A DNA stretch of 64,000 bases, taken from the NCBI GenBank assembly GCA_033439255.1, contig CM065883.1:2728001-2792000 (forward strand). Reading direction: 5' to 3'. Of this stretch, positions 24,178 to 34,247 are shown piece after piece; within the stretch, counting starts at the first letter, position 1; each line of letters opens with the position of its first letter. The stretch comes from Hericium rajendrae (lineage: Eukaryota > Basidiomycota > Agaricomycetes > Russulales > Hericiaceae). The notes beneath the pieces were generated by a model. It searched no databases, was not told the origin of the DNA, and worked only from the letters and a program-made list of their open reading frames with translations. The position numbers and the translations under genes were made by a program.

Positions 24178-24464
24178 GATATAAAGTTTCTTGAAGATAA
24201 AGACAAAAAGTTATCCAAAAGACAACAAAGGGAGCAGAATTGTCCAAAAGACAGAAACACTCAGGAAACTAGACAGGACTGGCCAGAAGACACTGAAGAT
24301 AAGCAGAGTGATGATGTGGCAGGAAGCAAAGTTTTCAATGTGGCAGTGCTGATCATTCAGTCATTATATCATAACTTATTATTGATTTTTGCAGTATTTT
24401 ACCTTTCTAACTTTGCTTATATACATCAGAACAAATATCTATACTTCAGATAAAACAATATACA

Positions 24465-24628
24465 ATTTTACCCGATTTTATATGATTTTATTCGGGCCAG
24501 AAACAGGGTCAGCAAGTATTTCGAAGGCAGAGGTAAGCCGCACGTCCGAAATAGGCAGTTGGGACGACACGCGGGAAAGCATCACGTGATGATGCGGCAC
24601 ATAACGTGGTGGGAGGATTGCATTCAGT
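24465..24628 (-). repeat. MULE terminal inverted repeat, right
   Basis: This is the reverse complement of the left repeat, ending GGGAGGATTGCATTCAGT. At each difference it carries the deaminated form (CpG to TpG/CpA), so this end seems to have been methylated or otherwise mutated more than the left end. Confidence 0.9.
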
Positions 24629-24638
24629 TCTCACGTAT
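24629..24638. repeat. Target-site duplication, right (10 bp)
   Basis: tctcacgtat directly follows the right inverted repeat and equals 20453-20462. Confidence 0.85.
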
Positions 24639-24997
24639 ATGAGCCGGCCCACGCAAACTCGGAAGGTATCAGCACAGCGCCCAAAAACGAGGCAATAATA
24701 GCTAGGCAGCTCCGGTGGTAGAGTAAATAAGAGAATCAATGTACTTATGCTTGGAGTAGCTTGGATTAACTCGGAGTAGCTCGGGCTAGGTAAGCCTTTC
24801 ACCCACCTGTTCACGCACGTCCGTGCTGCCGCTTTTGGCGATGGTCGTACCCATTATGGAACACCAATCAAAGCTCGAATTGACAGTGAATAAACTAGAA
24901 GAGTATATACGACCTGACAATAAGGTGAGATAACGAGCATGAGGGCAACAGGGCTCCTTGAACCCCTCCCCATATCATCTAATCTTCATTTCAAGCC
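24639..24997. other. Intergenic between MULE and small gene
   Basis: This 359-bp stretch contains repeated GGAGTAGCT-type words near 24740-24790. It is otherwise unremarkable and probably includes the promoter of the next frame. Confidence 0.4.
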
Positions 24998-25447
24998 ATG
25001 TCCGACTCCGACTATGAATATCTGCCCAGTGATGCTGAGGAGACGGTGCGCGAAATGTGGGCTACGCTGGACTTAGCGCACTGTAAGTGGTATATCGCGA
25101 AGAAGCTTCGCAGCACGTACGGAGATGGGGTGCCTGCAGGGGATCCTTATCCACGTAAGAAAGGGAGGGACAAGGGCAGGGGCAGAGGCAGAGGCAGGGC
25201 TGGTAGAGCTGGTAGCCGCTGTGGTCGCAAGGCGCGGTCACCTTCGGACGGCTCGTGTGAGAGGCCACGAAAGCGCATGCATACAGACGCACCTGAGGAT
25301 CCACGCATCGCGGTCACGATCGCACGCGATCGCGCTATCATGCATCACAATCCCCCAGTCGTTCGGCGTCGCATTCGGGTCGAGAGCGCGCAAGTCGCAT
25401 ATATCGACGCAGCAACAAATCCCACATCCATACAGATCTTCATGTAG
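24998..25447 (+). CDS. Small hypothetical Arg/Gly-rich protein
   Basis: This is an uninterrupted 149-codon frame with a favourable start context (CAAGCCATGTCC). The product has an acidic head (MSDSDYEYLPSDAEETVREM). A central basic run of GRGRGRGRAG type resembles RNA- or chromatin-binding RG repeats, and KARSPSDGSCERPRKRM could be a nuclear signal. I recognise no family. The RG run rests on a GGCAGAGGC simple repeat, so the frame could be fortuitous. A canonical donor at 25084 (GTAAGTGG) hints that the true gene, if real, may be spliced differently. Confidence 0.4.
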   Translation: MSDSDYEYLPSDAEETVREMWATLDLAHCKWYIAKKLRSTYGDGVPAGDPYPRKKGRDKGRGRGRGRAGRAGSRCGRKARSPSDGSCERPRKRMHTDAPEDPRIAVTIARDRAIMHHNPPVVRRRIRVESAQVAYIDAATNPTSIQIFM

Positions 25448-26129
25448 GCGAGCGCTGCCGTTCTATCTCGAGCGGTCGAGGCGACCGCAGGGGACGTGAA
25501 AGACGAGATGGCGAGAGGCGGGGGTGAGGGCGAGGGCGAGGGCGAGAGTGCGAGCGTGGTGGCGACGTTTCTGGACAAGAGGGGGGTGGTATGCGCAGGA
25601 CCGACAATGCGCGCGAGCGCGATGCGGAAGAGCAGCACTCGAGAGCACGAGCGCAGCGTGATGCCCGCTGAGACAGCACCATGCCGACATTAGTCTTACC
25701 GCGCTGGTACATAGGCATAGTGCGAAGTTCACCTCGAGGCAGTGCTTATCGAGCTCCCATGTAGCAGCCCTCGTTGCCAGAAAGAGCGCCCACCTTGCAT
25801 TTCGAGCACTTGCATAACTCGACCGATGACAATGTTGCATCCTCGGTGCTTGCTGGACTTGTCTTCAAAGAGTAACGGGCGTACCGTGTCAGAAGGACAT
25901 GGAGGGAGTAAGCAGACATGGCAGGTGGGCGAAGGTGGGAGGGGGGAAAGACGATGGCTGGGAAGAAAATCGTCGAAGTCGACGATTTTTTGACAAGCCC
26001 TTGACCCAGCTCCCACCCACCTTCACCTCGACTAGCGCATCTGGTCGAAATCCTATACAGGTCAGTGTATTACAAGGCAGAGTGGCTTTGAGTGGCCAGC
26101 TACTCCAAGTTCTCGAATGGCTGATCTGC
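25448..26129. other. Intergenic before palindromic element
   Basis: This 680-bp stretch includes a GAGGGCGAGGGC purine-rich simple repeat near 25526-25548. Overlapping short frames exist on both strands without motifs. No gene was called. Confidence 0.4.
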
Positions 26130-26132
26130 TCA

Positions 26133-27190
26133 CACTGGGTGCAGATTTTAATAACTGGTGACGAGATACTGAGAAATTATCAAATACAAAGTATTACATT
26201 TCTTTTGATAACTGGCACCACAATATCAAAAAAACAACAGAAACTTCTTTTCAATAGTTAGAGCTTAACTATGAAATGAAAAGTTTGACTTTGATTCTCA
26301 TAGTATCACAATATCAACACAATATTGAGCTCAATATATTGCACTGGCCTATGAAAGAGCTTTTTTAAATATTTTTTACAATTGCTTTACAACTTCAACA
26401 TCATTTTTTTCTTAATAACAAATACAATGCTATACTAATACTAGGGCTAGATTATGATTAACAATATTACATATATCATTTTGATACATATCATATAACT
26501 GGACATGAAAATTTAAAATAATCTTCAGCTATCATATTCGTACCTTTTCAATGTTTTCTCAATATCTGAATATCAAGTATAACAAAAATCTTGAAAAATT
26601 CTTTTAAACAAGCTATAAGAAGAATGTTGAAGATATTATAGTATAAATAAGACAATATTAAAATCAAAGTTGAAACATCATTTTAATACTGGTGACCAGT
26701 TACGAAGATAAAATTTTGAATTTTATACAAATTTCTAAGACAAAGTATCAGCATGAAATTGAAAACATATTATGATGTTATTAAAAACAAAAAAACTATA
26801 TAAAGAGGAAATAAAAAGACATTCTAAGTATTATTAAAAATAAATTGAAAGATTAACAGAAGAATATTGAGATTTAAAAGTAAAACATTATTATAAACTA
26901 AAATTGAAAGTACATTAAATCTCATTTACTGTTTAGACTCTATTATTTGCAACTTTACAGTATTACGTTCTGCAATTCTGTAGTGCTAAACTATATAATT
27001 TGATTACATTATATTTTACAATGCTATATTATATTGCAGTGCTACAAGATACACTATAGCAGTGCTATATTATGTAGTGCAAAAATGCTGTATCATACAG
27101 TGCTACAGTTGTACAGTAATTTAATGTGCAATAATACATAATTATTATCTTACAATACTGCATCATACAGTCCTGCAATGTTAAATTGTA
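26133..27190 (+). repeat. 1.06-kb terminal inverted repeat, left
   Basis: This is a very AT-rich arm that matches the reverse complement of 31161-32221 with only about five small differences that I could find by reading (for example GGTGACG against GATGACG near the tip). That is above 99 percent identity, implying a recent or homogenised insertion. Confidence 0.9.
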
Positions 27191-28595
27191 CAGTCTTATA
27201 GTGCTGCTTTGTGCAGTGCTGCTGTGCCACTTTGTACAGTCCTGTAGTACAGCTTTGTGCAGTCCTGCACTACTACTTTGTGTAGTCCTGCACTGCCACT
27301 TTGCGCAGTCCTGCACTGCAGCTTTGTGCAGTCCTGCACTGCTGCTTTGTGCAGTCCTGCACTGCTGCTTTGTGCAGTCTTGCAGTCCTGCACTGCAGCT
27401 TTGCACAGTCCTGCACTGCCACTTTGCACAGTCTCGCAGTCCTGCACTGCAGCTTTGCGCAGTCTCGCAGTCCTGCACTGCAGCTTTGCGCAGTCTTGCA
27501 GTCCTGCACTGCTGCTTTGCACAGTCTTGCAGTCCTGCACTACCACTTTGTGTAATCCTGCACTGCAGCTTTGTGCAGTCCTGCACTGCAGCTTTGTACA
27601 GTCCTGCAGTGCAGCTTTGTGCAGTCCTACAGTGCAACCTTGTACAGTTCTGCACTGTAGCTTTGCCCAGTCTTGTACTGCAGCTTTGTGCAGTCTTGCA
27701 GTCCTGCACTGCAGCTTTGTGCAAAACTGCAGTGCCACTTTGCGCAGTCTTGCACTGTCACTTTGTGCAGTCCTGCAGTCTTGCAGTGCAGCTTTGCACA
27801 GTCTTGCAGTGCAGCTTTGCGTAATTCTGCACTGCAGCTTTGCGCAGTGCTGCATTGCAGTTTTGCACAGTCCTGCAGTGCTGCTTTGTACAGTCTTGCA
27901 GTGCTGCTTTTTGCTTTGCGCAGTCCTGCAGTGCAGCTTTGTGCAGTCCTACACTGCCACTTTGTACAGTCCCATACTGCCACTTTGTGCAGTTCTGCAC
28001 TGCCACTTTGCATAGTCCTACAGTCCTGCAGTACAGCTTTGTACAGTCTTGCAGTGTAGCTTTGTGTAGTCCTGCACTGCAGCTTTGTGCAGTCCTGCAC
28101 TGCTGCTTTGTGCAGTCCTACACTGTCACTTTGCACAGTCTCACAGTCCTGCAGTGCAGCTTTGTACAGTCCTACACTGCAGCTTTGTGCAGTTCTACAC
28201 TGTGGCTTTGTGCAGTCCTGTAGTATTGCTTTGCACAGTTCTACACTGTGGCTTTGTGCAATCCTACAGTGCAGCTTTGCGTAGTCCTGCAGTGCTGCTT
28301 TGTGTAGTCCTGCAGTGCTGCTTTGCGTAGTTCTGCAGTGCTGCTTTGCATAGTCCTGCAGTGCAGCTTTGCACAGTCTAGCAGTCCTGCAGTGCAGCTT
28401 TGTGCAGTCTTGCAGTGTAGCTTTGCGCAGTCCTGCACTGTCACTTTGTGTGGTCCTACAGTCCTGCACTGCAGCTTTGCACAATCTTGCAGTTCTGCAC
28501 TGCAGCTTTGTGCAGTCCTGCACTGCTACTTTGTGCAGTTCTGCACTGTCACTTTGCACAGTCTCACAGTCCTGCAGTGCAGCTTTGTATAGATT
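27191..28595 (+). repeat. 23-bp minisatellite, left arm part 1
   Basis: The period is 23 bp with consensus CTTTGTGCAGTCCTGCACTG plus CAG or CTG. Some units carry an extra TCTTGCAGTC or TCTCGCAGTC insert of about 10 bp. The unit contains CTGCAG palindromes. Because 23 is not a multiple of three, consecutive units run through all frames, which produces several overlapping long Cys/Gln/Leu-rich open frames that are not genes. Confidence 0.9.
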
Positions 28596-28811
28596 CAATG
28601 GTGGGTAGAGCTCGACACCTCTGTCAGGTCTGGTGCGTTCTTGACAGTCCTTGAAAATCCAAGGGAATGAATAATTTTCACACCTGGTCATACTCATAAC
28701 TGCAACAGGTCTCCAAGGTGAACAGCCTCTAGTTGATAGAACAATGTAGATAAGGGAAGTCGGCAAAATAGATCCATAACTTCAGGATAAGGATTGGCTC
28801 TAAGGGTTGGG
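28596..28811 (+). rRNA. Captured fragment of the large-subunit (25S/28S) rRNA gene, decayed
   Basis: This non-repetitive island splits the left minisatellite arm. From memory of eukaryotic LSU rRNA it matches a highly conserved block: AGGTCTCCAAGGTGAACAGC, CTCTAGTTGATAGAA, GATAAGGGAAGTCGGCAAAA and ATAAGGATTGGCTCTAAGGG occur in the right order and spacing, sense on the plus strand. It is about 216 bp of a gene of more than 3 kb, so it is not a functional rRNA. Several CpGs expected in the rRNA are TpG or CpA here (for example CCATAACTTCAGG where CCGTAACTTCGGG is usual). Confidence 0.85.
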
Positions 28812-29597
28812 TGTATCTTGCAGCTTTGCACAGTCCTGCAGTGCAGCTTTGTGCAGTCCTGCATTGCTACTTTTTGCAGTTCTGCAGTGCAGCTTTGCAT
28901 AGTCCTGCATTATAGCTGCCACTTTGCACAGTCCCACAGTGCCACTTTGTGCAGTCTTGCAGTGCTGCTTTTGGCTTTGTGCAGTCCTGCAGTGCAGCTT
29001 TGCACAGTCCCGTAATGTTGCTTTGCATAGTTCTGCATTGCTGCTTTTTGCAGTCCTGCAGTGCAGCTTTGTGCAGTCCTGCACTGCAGCTTTGCACAGT
29101 CCTGCACTGGAACTTTGCACAGTCTCACAGTCCTGCACTGCAGCGTTGCACAGCCTTGCAGTGCAGCTTTGCACAGTCGTACACTGTCACTTTGCACAAT
29201 CTTGCAGTCCTGCAGTGCAGCTTTGTGCAGTCCTGCACTGCAACTTTGCGCAGTCCTACATTATAGCTTTGCACAGTCCCACAATGCTACTTTGTGCAGT
29301 CTCACAGTGCTGTCTTTGGCTTTGTGCAGTCCTGCAGTGCTGCTTTGCACAGTTCTACACTATGGCTTTGTGCAGTCCTGCACTGTAGCTTTGCACAGTT
29401 CTGCACTGTGGCTTTGTGCAGTTCTACATTGCAGCTTTGTGCAGTTCCACATTGCAGCTTTGCACAGTCCTGCAGTGCTGCTTTGTGCAGTTCTGCAGTG
29501 CAGCTTTGCACAGTTCTGCACTGTGGCTTTGTGCAGTCCTGCAGTGCTGCTTTTTGCAGTTCTGCAGTGCAGCTTTGTGCAGTCCTGCATTGCAGTG
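28812..29597 (+). repeat. 23-bp minisatellite, left arm part 2
   Basis: The 23-bp unit continues beyond the rDNA island in the same orientation, with more variation (TTTTTGCAG and TTTTGGCTTTG units) than in part 1. Confidence 0.9.
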
Positions 29598-29825
29598 AGC
29601 GGCATGGAAACTTGAGAGCCTCCTTTGAGTTCCATCACCAAAGCTGAAGGTCAGAGGCATAGATGGAGTAGGACACATCACACAGCTTGTATCTGTTTGT
29701 GACCATGAGCATACGTCCATTTTCTTAAGGGATGATATCAAAGCTTGCAAAGCGAGTGAGAAGTTGAAGCTTGTTAAGAGAATAGAGAGACTGAGGTTTG
29801 AGGAAACGAGAAATGAATAGCATGT
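29598..29825 (+). repeat. Inner inverted repeat, left
   Basis: Pairs with 30132-30365. Examples of matching blocks are ACCAAAGCTGAAGGTC, GCATAGATGGAGTAGGACA and AGAGAATAGAGAGACTGAG. The arms are more diverged than the outer inverted repeat, with several small gaps. Confidence 0.8.
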
Positions 29826-30131
29826 AGATAGATGTCCCATCGCTCTTTGCCAGAGCGATGAGTTAAGTACAAAAAGATATTTAAAGGTCCATTACTGTAC
29901 AGTACCAAGCCCAGTCCTGCTTGACTACTTGTATTCCAGATCCTGGCACTCTGGGCCAATAAGGCGTATCATTGCAAGGCATGCCTTGACTCATTCGGGG
30001 TCCTCTGGGGTCCTGCATCACATGCTCCCTTTGTCTCTTTTCCCTCCTTCAAAAACCCTGCTTCCCACAATGCCTCTCTTGCCATCTGCCTAATGACCCT
30101 TCACCTCTCCCCACCCAATGACCCTATCTAC
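29826..30131. other. Unique core of the palindromic element
   Basis: About 300 bp of single-copy-looking sequence lie at the centre of the inner inverted repeat. I see no gene, tRNA or known motif. It is CT-rich on the plus strand in its right half. Confidence 0.5.
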
Positions 30132-30357
30132 ACGTTATTCATTTCTCGTTCTCTCAAATCTCAGTCTCTCTATTCTCTTAATGAGCTTCGACTTCTCACT
30201 CACTTCATGAGCTTTGATATTGCCCCTTAAGGAAATGGAGGTACCCCCATGGTCACAAATAGATACAAGCTGTATGACATGTCCTACTCCATCTATGCCT
30301 CCGACCTTCAGCTTTGGTGATAGAACTTGAGGAAGGCTCTTGAGTTTTCGTACTGCT
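30132..30357 (-). repeat. Inner inverted repeat, right
   Basis: Inverse of 29598-29825. The minisatellite begins immediately beyond it on the right, mirroring the left arm. Confidence 0.8.
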
Positions 30358-31160
30358 CACTACAATGTAGGACTGCACAAAGCTACACTGCAGAACTGCA
30401 CAAAGCAGCACTGCAAGACTGTGTAAAGCTGCACTGCAGAACTGCAAAAAGCAGCACTGCAGGACTGCGCAAAGCCAAAAGCAGCACTGCAAGACTGCAC
30501 AAAGTGGCACTGCAAGACTGTGCAAAGCCATAATGCATGACTGTGCAAAGCTGCAGTGCAAGACTGTGCAAAGCTGCACTGCAAGACTGTACAAAGCCAA
30601 AAGCTGCAGTGCAAGACTGCACAAAGCAGCACTGCAGGACTGTGCAAAGCAGTACTGTGGGACTGTGCAAAGCCGCACTGCAGAACTGCACAAAGCAGCA
30701 CTGCAGGACTGCACAAAGCAGTAGTGCAGGACTGTGCAAAGCAGCACTGTGGGGCTGTGCAAAGCTGCACTGCAGGACTGCAGAAAGCAGCAATGCAGAA
30801 CTGCACAAAGCTGCACTACAAGACTGTGCAAAGCTGCACTGTAGGACTACGCAAAGCCAAAAGCAGCACTGTGAGACTGTACAAAGCAGCACTGCGGGAC
30901 TGTACAAAGCAGCACTGCGGGACTGTGCAAAACTGCAATGCAGCACTGCACAAAGCTGTAGTGCAGGACTATGCAAAGCTGCACTGCAGGACTGCAAGAC
31001 TGCACTGCAGGACTGCGAGACTATGCAAAGTGGCAGTGCAGGACTGCGCAAAGCAGCAGTGCAGGACTGTGCAAAGCAGCACTGCAGGACTGTGCAAAGC
31101 AGCACTGCAGCACTGCGCAAAGCAGCACTGCAGCACTGCGCAAAGCAGCACTGCCAGACT
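30358..31160 (-). repeat. 23-bp minisatellite, right arm (inverted)
   Basis: The same unit as the left arm in opposite orientation (CTGCAGGACTGCACAAAG). This arm is about 0.8 kb against 2.4 kb on the left and lacks the rDNA island, so copy number has changed independently on the two sides. Confidence 0.9.
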
Positions 31161-32221
31161 ATACAATTTAACATTGCAGGACTGTATGATGCAGTATTGT
31201 AAGATAATAATTATGTATTATTGCACATTGAATTACTGTACAACTGTAGCACTGTATGATACAGCATTTTTGCACTACATAATATAGCACTGCTATAGTG
31301 TATCTTGTAGCACTGCAATATAATATAGCATTGTAAAATATAATGTAATCAAATTATATAGTTTAGCACTACAGAATTGCAGAACGTAATACTGTAAAGT
31401 TGCAAATAATAGAGTCTAAACAGTAAATGAGATTTAATGTACTTTCAATTTTAGTTTATAATAATGTTTTACTTTTAAATCTCAATATTCTTCTGTTAAT
31501 CTTTCAATTTATTTTTAATAATACTTAGAATGTCTTTTTATTTCCTCTTTATATAGTTTTCATTTGTTTTTAATAACATCATAATATGTTTTCAATTTCA
31601 TGCTGATACTTTGTCTTAGAAATTTGTATAAAATTCAAAATTTTATCTTCGTAACTGGTCACCAGTATTAAAATGATGTTTCAACTTTGATTTTAATATT
31701 GTCTTATTTATACTATAATATCTTCAACATTCTTCTTATAACTTGTTTAAAAGAATTTTTCAAGATTTTTGTTATACTTGATATTCAGATATTGAGAAAA
31801 CATTGAAAAGGTACGAATATGATAGCTGAAGATTATTTTAAATTTTCATGTCCAGTTATATGATATGTATCAAAATGATATATGTAATATTGTTAATCAT
31901 AATCTAGCCCTAGTATTAGTATAGCATTGTATTTGTTATTAAGAAAAAAATGATGTTGAAGTTGTAAAGCAATTGTAAAAAATATTTAAAAAAGCTCTTT
32001 CATAGGCCAGTGCAATATATTGAGCTCAATATTGTGTTGATATTGTGATACTATGAGAATCAAAGTCAAACTTTTCATTTCATAGTTAAGCTCTAACTAT
32101 TGAAAAGAAGTTTCTGTTGTTTTTTTGATATTGTGGTGCCAGTTATCAAAAGAAATGTAATACTTTGTATTTGATAATTTCTCAGTATCTCGTCATCAGT
32201 TATTAAAATCTGCACCCAGTG
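31161..32221 (-). repeat. 1.06-kb terminal inverted repeat, right
   Basis: This is the inverse of 26133-27190. It ends CTGCACCCAGTG, followed by the TCA duplication. Confidence 0.9.
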
Positions 32222-32224
32222 TCA

Positions 32225-32752
32225 CCTTTCGAGTGAATCGTCTCTCCTTAGTTGGTTCGATGACGCGTAGTTTGTATACTTGAATTTGGCGACTAGCTTA
32301 TCTAATCCAAGCTCCTCGACAAAATACTAGCAGTACCCGGAACGCAGTGAGTATGGTGCTTGACACCGAGTTCTCTCTCTCTGTGATGTGGCAAGAGAGT
32401 GGCAAGAGGTCGTGTGCATGGAGGAAAGTAAATTATAATAAACAAAATAATAGTCTATTGAATAGGGTTCCTAGAAGGACGGAAGGGCCTCGGACACTAC
32501 AATCTACAAATATCAGAAGTATTTGCAATATCATAGGGCCATTTCCCCGCAAGTTTCATCTCAAAGTTTGCTTTCGACTTCCCGTCTTCTGTTTCTCTGC
32601 GATCGTTCCGTCTTGTGAGTACTTAGAGTCAGGTATCATCATACGAGTTTAACGATGCAGTAGCCATTCCGTTTCCTCGTCTATTAACTGCATCAAAAGC
32701 TCCCTACCGTCGTACGCCGCGCAGCAATCGATTTGGAGGATCGCACACTGCT
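32225..32752. other. Intergenic with a relic of a membrane-gene promoter at about 32440-32560
   Basis: The stretch 32440-32560 is the near reverse complement of 39345-39485, the upstream region of the membrane-family gene at 37.9-39.4 kb. Shared blocks include ACAAAATAATAGTCTATTGA, GAAGGGCCTCGGACAC and CCGCAAGTTTCAT. The matching start codon and coding sequence are not present here. The remainder is promoter space for methylthioadenosine phosphorylase. Confidence 0.6.
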
Positions 32753-33910
32753 ATGCCTGGACCCAATGCCTCGCAGGAAAAGCCGAATGGTATGAAAGTC
32801 AAGCTCTGTATGTTAGGCATGCTGATAGTCAAGCAACGCAGTCCTCGTGGGCGTCATCGGCGGGAGTGGGCTCTACCATCTCGACAATCTAACTGTGGTG
32901 TAGGTCTGCCCACCTTTGTATCCCGATCCCCCGAACTAACATGCCGATCTAGGAAGCAAGTCACTGTAAACACCGTACGCCCATCGCTTTTGCTCTGCAG
33001 CCACGTCCGTAACCGCCCGCTCTCCACAGCCCTGGGGCGCACCTTCTTCCCCCATCACGATCTGTTCCCTGCCCTCCTCCCCCGACATCCTCGTCGCCTT
33101 CCTCGCGCGGCACGGACCCGGACACACCCTCTCGCCGAGCGCGATCCCCGCACGCGCGAACATCGCCGCGCTCAAGTCGCTCGGCGTGCGCGCCATCCTC
33201 GCCTTCAGCGCAGTCGGCTCGCTGCGCGAGGACATCCCGCCGGGCACGTTCGCGCTCCCCGCGCAGATCATCGACCGCACGAAGGGCGTGCGCCCCGCAT
33301 CCTTCTTCGAGGGCACGTCCGTCGTCGCGCACGCCGGCTTCGGCGACCCCTTCGGCCTCAAGCTCACGCGCTGGCTTGAGGGCCGCGTGCGCCGCGCGCT
33401 CGACGAGGAGGGCCGCGGCGTGCAGCTCGTCACGGACAAGTGCATCGTGTGCATGGAGGGCCCGCAGTTCTCGACGCGTGCGGAGAGCCTCATGTACCGC
33501 CAGTGGGGCGGCGACCTCATCAACATGAGCGTCCTCCCCGAGGCGAAGCTCGCGCGCGAGGCCGAGATCAGGTGCGTCGCCGTGCTGCTGCTGCTGTGTT
33601 GTCCGGCGCGTGACGCGGTGTCCCCAGCTATGCGCTCGTCGCGACGGCGACGGACTATGACGCGTGGCGCCCGCACGAGGGGACTGTGACGGCGGCGGAG
33701 GTGTTCAAAACGCTGCAGCTGAACGCGGACACCGCGCGCCACGTCGCGGCGACGATCCTCGCGGACTTACACGAGGCCGCGCTCCAGGGCGACATCCTCA
33801 CTGAAGAGCGCGGTGCGATGCGCTTCGCCATCATGCCGCGCTCGGGGAAGCAGAAAGACGAGGATCGCAAGAAGCTCGCGTTCGTGCTTCCCGAGTACTT
33901 CTCCGACTAA
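32753..33910 (+). CDS. MEU1: S-methyl-5'-thioadenosine phosphorylase
   Basis: Five exons join exactly in phase: 32753-32789, 32842-32899, 32953-32974, 33030-33571 and 33628-33910, giving 313 residues. The protein has [19 protein letters not shown] at the N-terminus, [32 protein letters not shown] with NIAALK, and [17 protein letters not shown]. It continues with FVLPEYFSD-terminated sequence preceded by [29 protein letters not shown] and [10 protein letters not shown]. These are the phosphate, ribose and base pockets of the family. The enzyme cleaves 5'-methylthioadenosine, the by-product of polyamine synthesis, to adenine and methylthioribose-1-phosphate in the methionine salvage pathway, in cytosol and nucleus. 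Length is normal for the family. GC-rich third positions contrast with the AT-rich element next door. Confidence 0.93.
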
Positions 33911-34247
33911 GTGCTTGGATCCATAATGGGAAGAGGGATACCGTGTTAGACGTTAGACGGCTGTACTTGCTTACCGCTTATTTGTAGATCTGGCGTGTAT
34001 AGCAGAGCAGTCGATTTTGGGTATGAATAGATACCAAGGCCAGGATGGTGTACAGAACGCTCTCTACATTGATGACAGGATGTACACGAACGCACGGTGG
34101 AAGACAGCACAATGATGAGATGTATATACGTGGCTTGCGAGAAGAAAACAGAAGAATCACAACAGATCCCAGGCCGGGGGACGACAGCAAGAATATCAAG
34201 AGAAAGCAAACATGTCCATGGCACGGCTGCTGTGCGAGACCACCCAC
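33911..34247. other. Convergent 3' intergenic region
   Basis: This 337-bp stretch separates convergent genes and should carry both polyadenylation regions. No feature was recognised. Confidence 0.4.

Larger units (their letters stand above)
20463..24628 (-). mobile_element. Mutator-like DNA transposon (MULE), apparently complete
   Basis: The element is 4,166 bp long. It has matching 164-bp terminal inverted repeats, a 10-bp target duplication on both sides and an internal transposase gene on the minus strand whose exons are all open. Inside the left repeat lies a short tandem array of TAAAATCG-type units (about 20600-20660). GC content falls sharply relative to the flanking genes, and transposase codon use is AT-rich, unlike its neighbours, consistent with an element of separate history. 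It sits just upstream of SDR copy 2. Confidence 0.85.
26133..32221. mobile_element. Palindromic non-autonomous CACTA-like element, 6.1 kb
   Basis: The ends are CACTGGGTGCAG and its inverse, flanked on both sides by the 3-bp direct repeat TCA (26130-26132 and 32222-32224). CACTG/CACTA termini with a 3-bp duplication are the signature of the CACTA (EnSpm/CMC) superfamily. Inward from both ends are 1.06-kb AT-rich inverted repeats, then arms of a 23-bp GC-rich minisatellite, then an inner inverted repeat of about 220 bp, and a unique core of about 310 bp. The left arm also contains an rDNA fragment. No transposase frame exists inside; long open frames there are products of the 23-bp repeat. Mobilisation in trans by a relative is inferred. 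Confidence 0.75.

Noticed and set aside
27191-29597. Possible CRISPR array because of short regular repeats
   Set aside because: There are no unique spacers. The units are contiguous 23-bp repeats and the genome is eukaryotic.
27065-31287. Many long overlapping Cys/Gln/Leu-rich frames on both strands (up to 379 codons)
   Set aside because: They are translations of a 23-bp tandem repeat in its different phases; the same peptide words recur in all frames, which no real gene would do.
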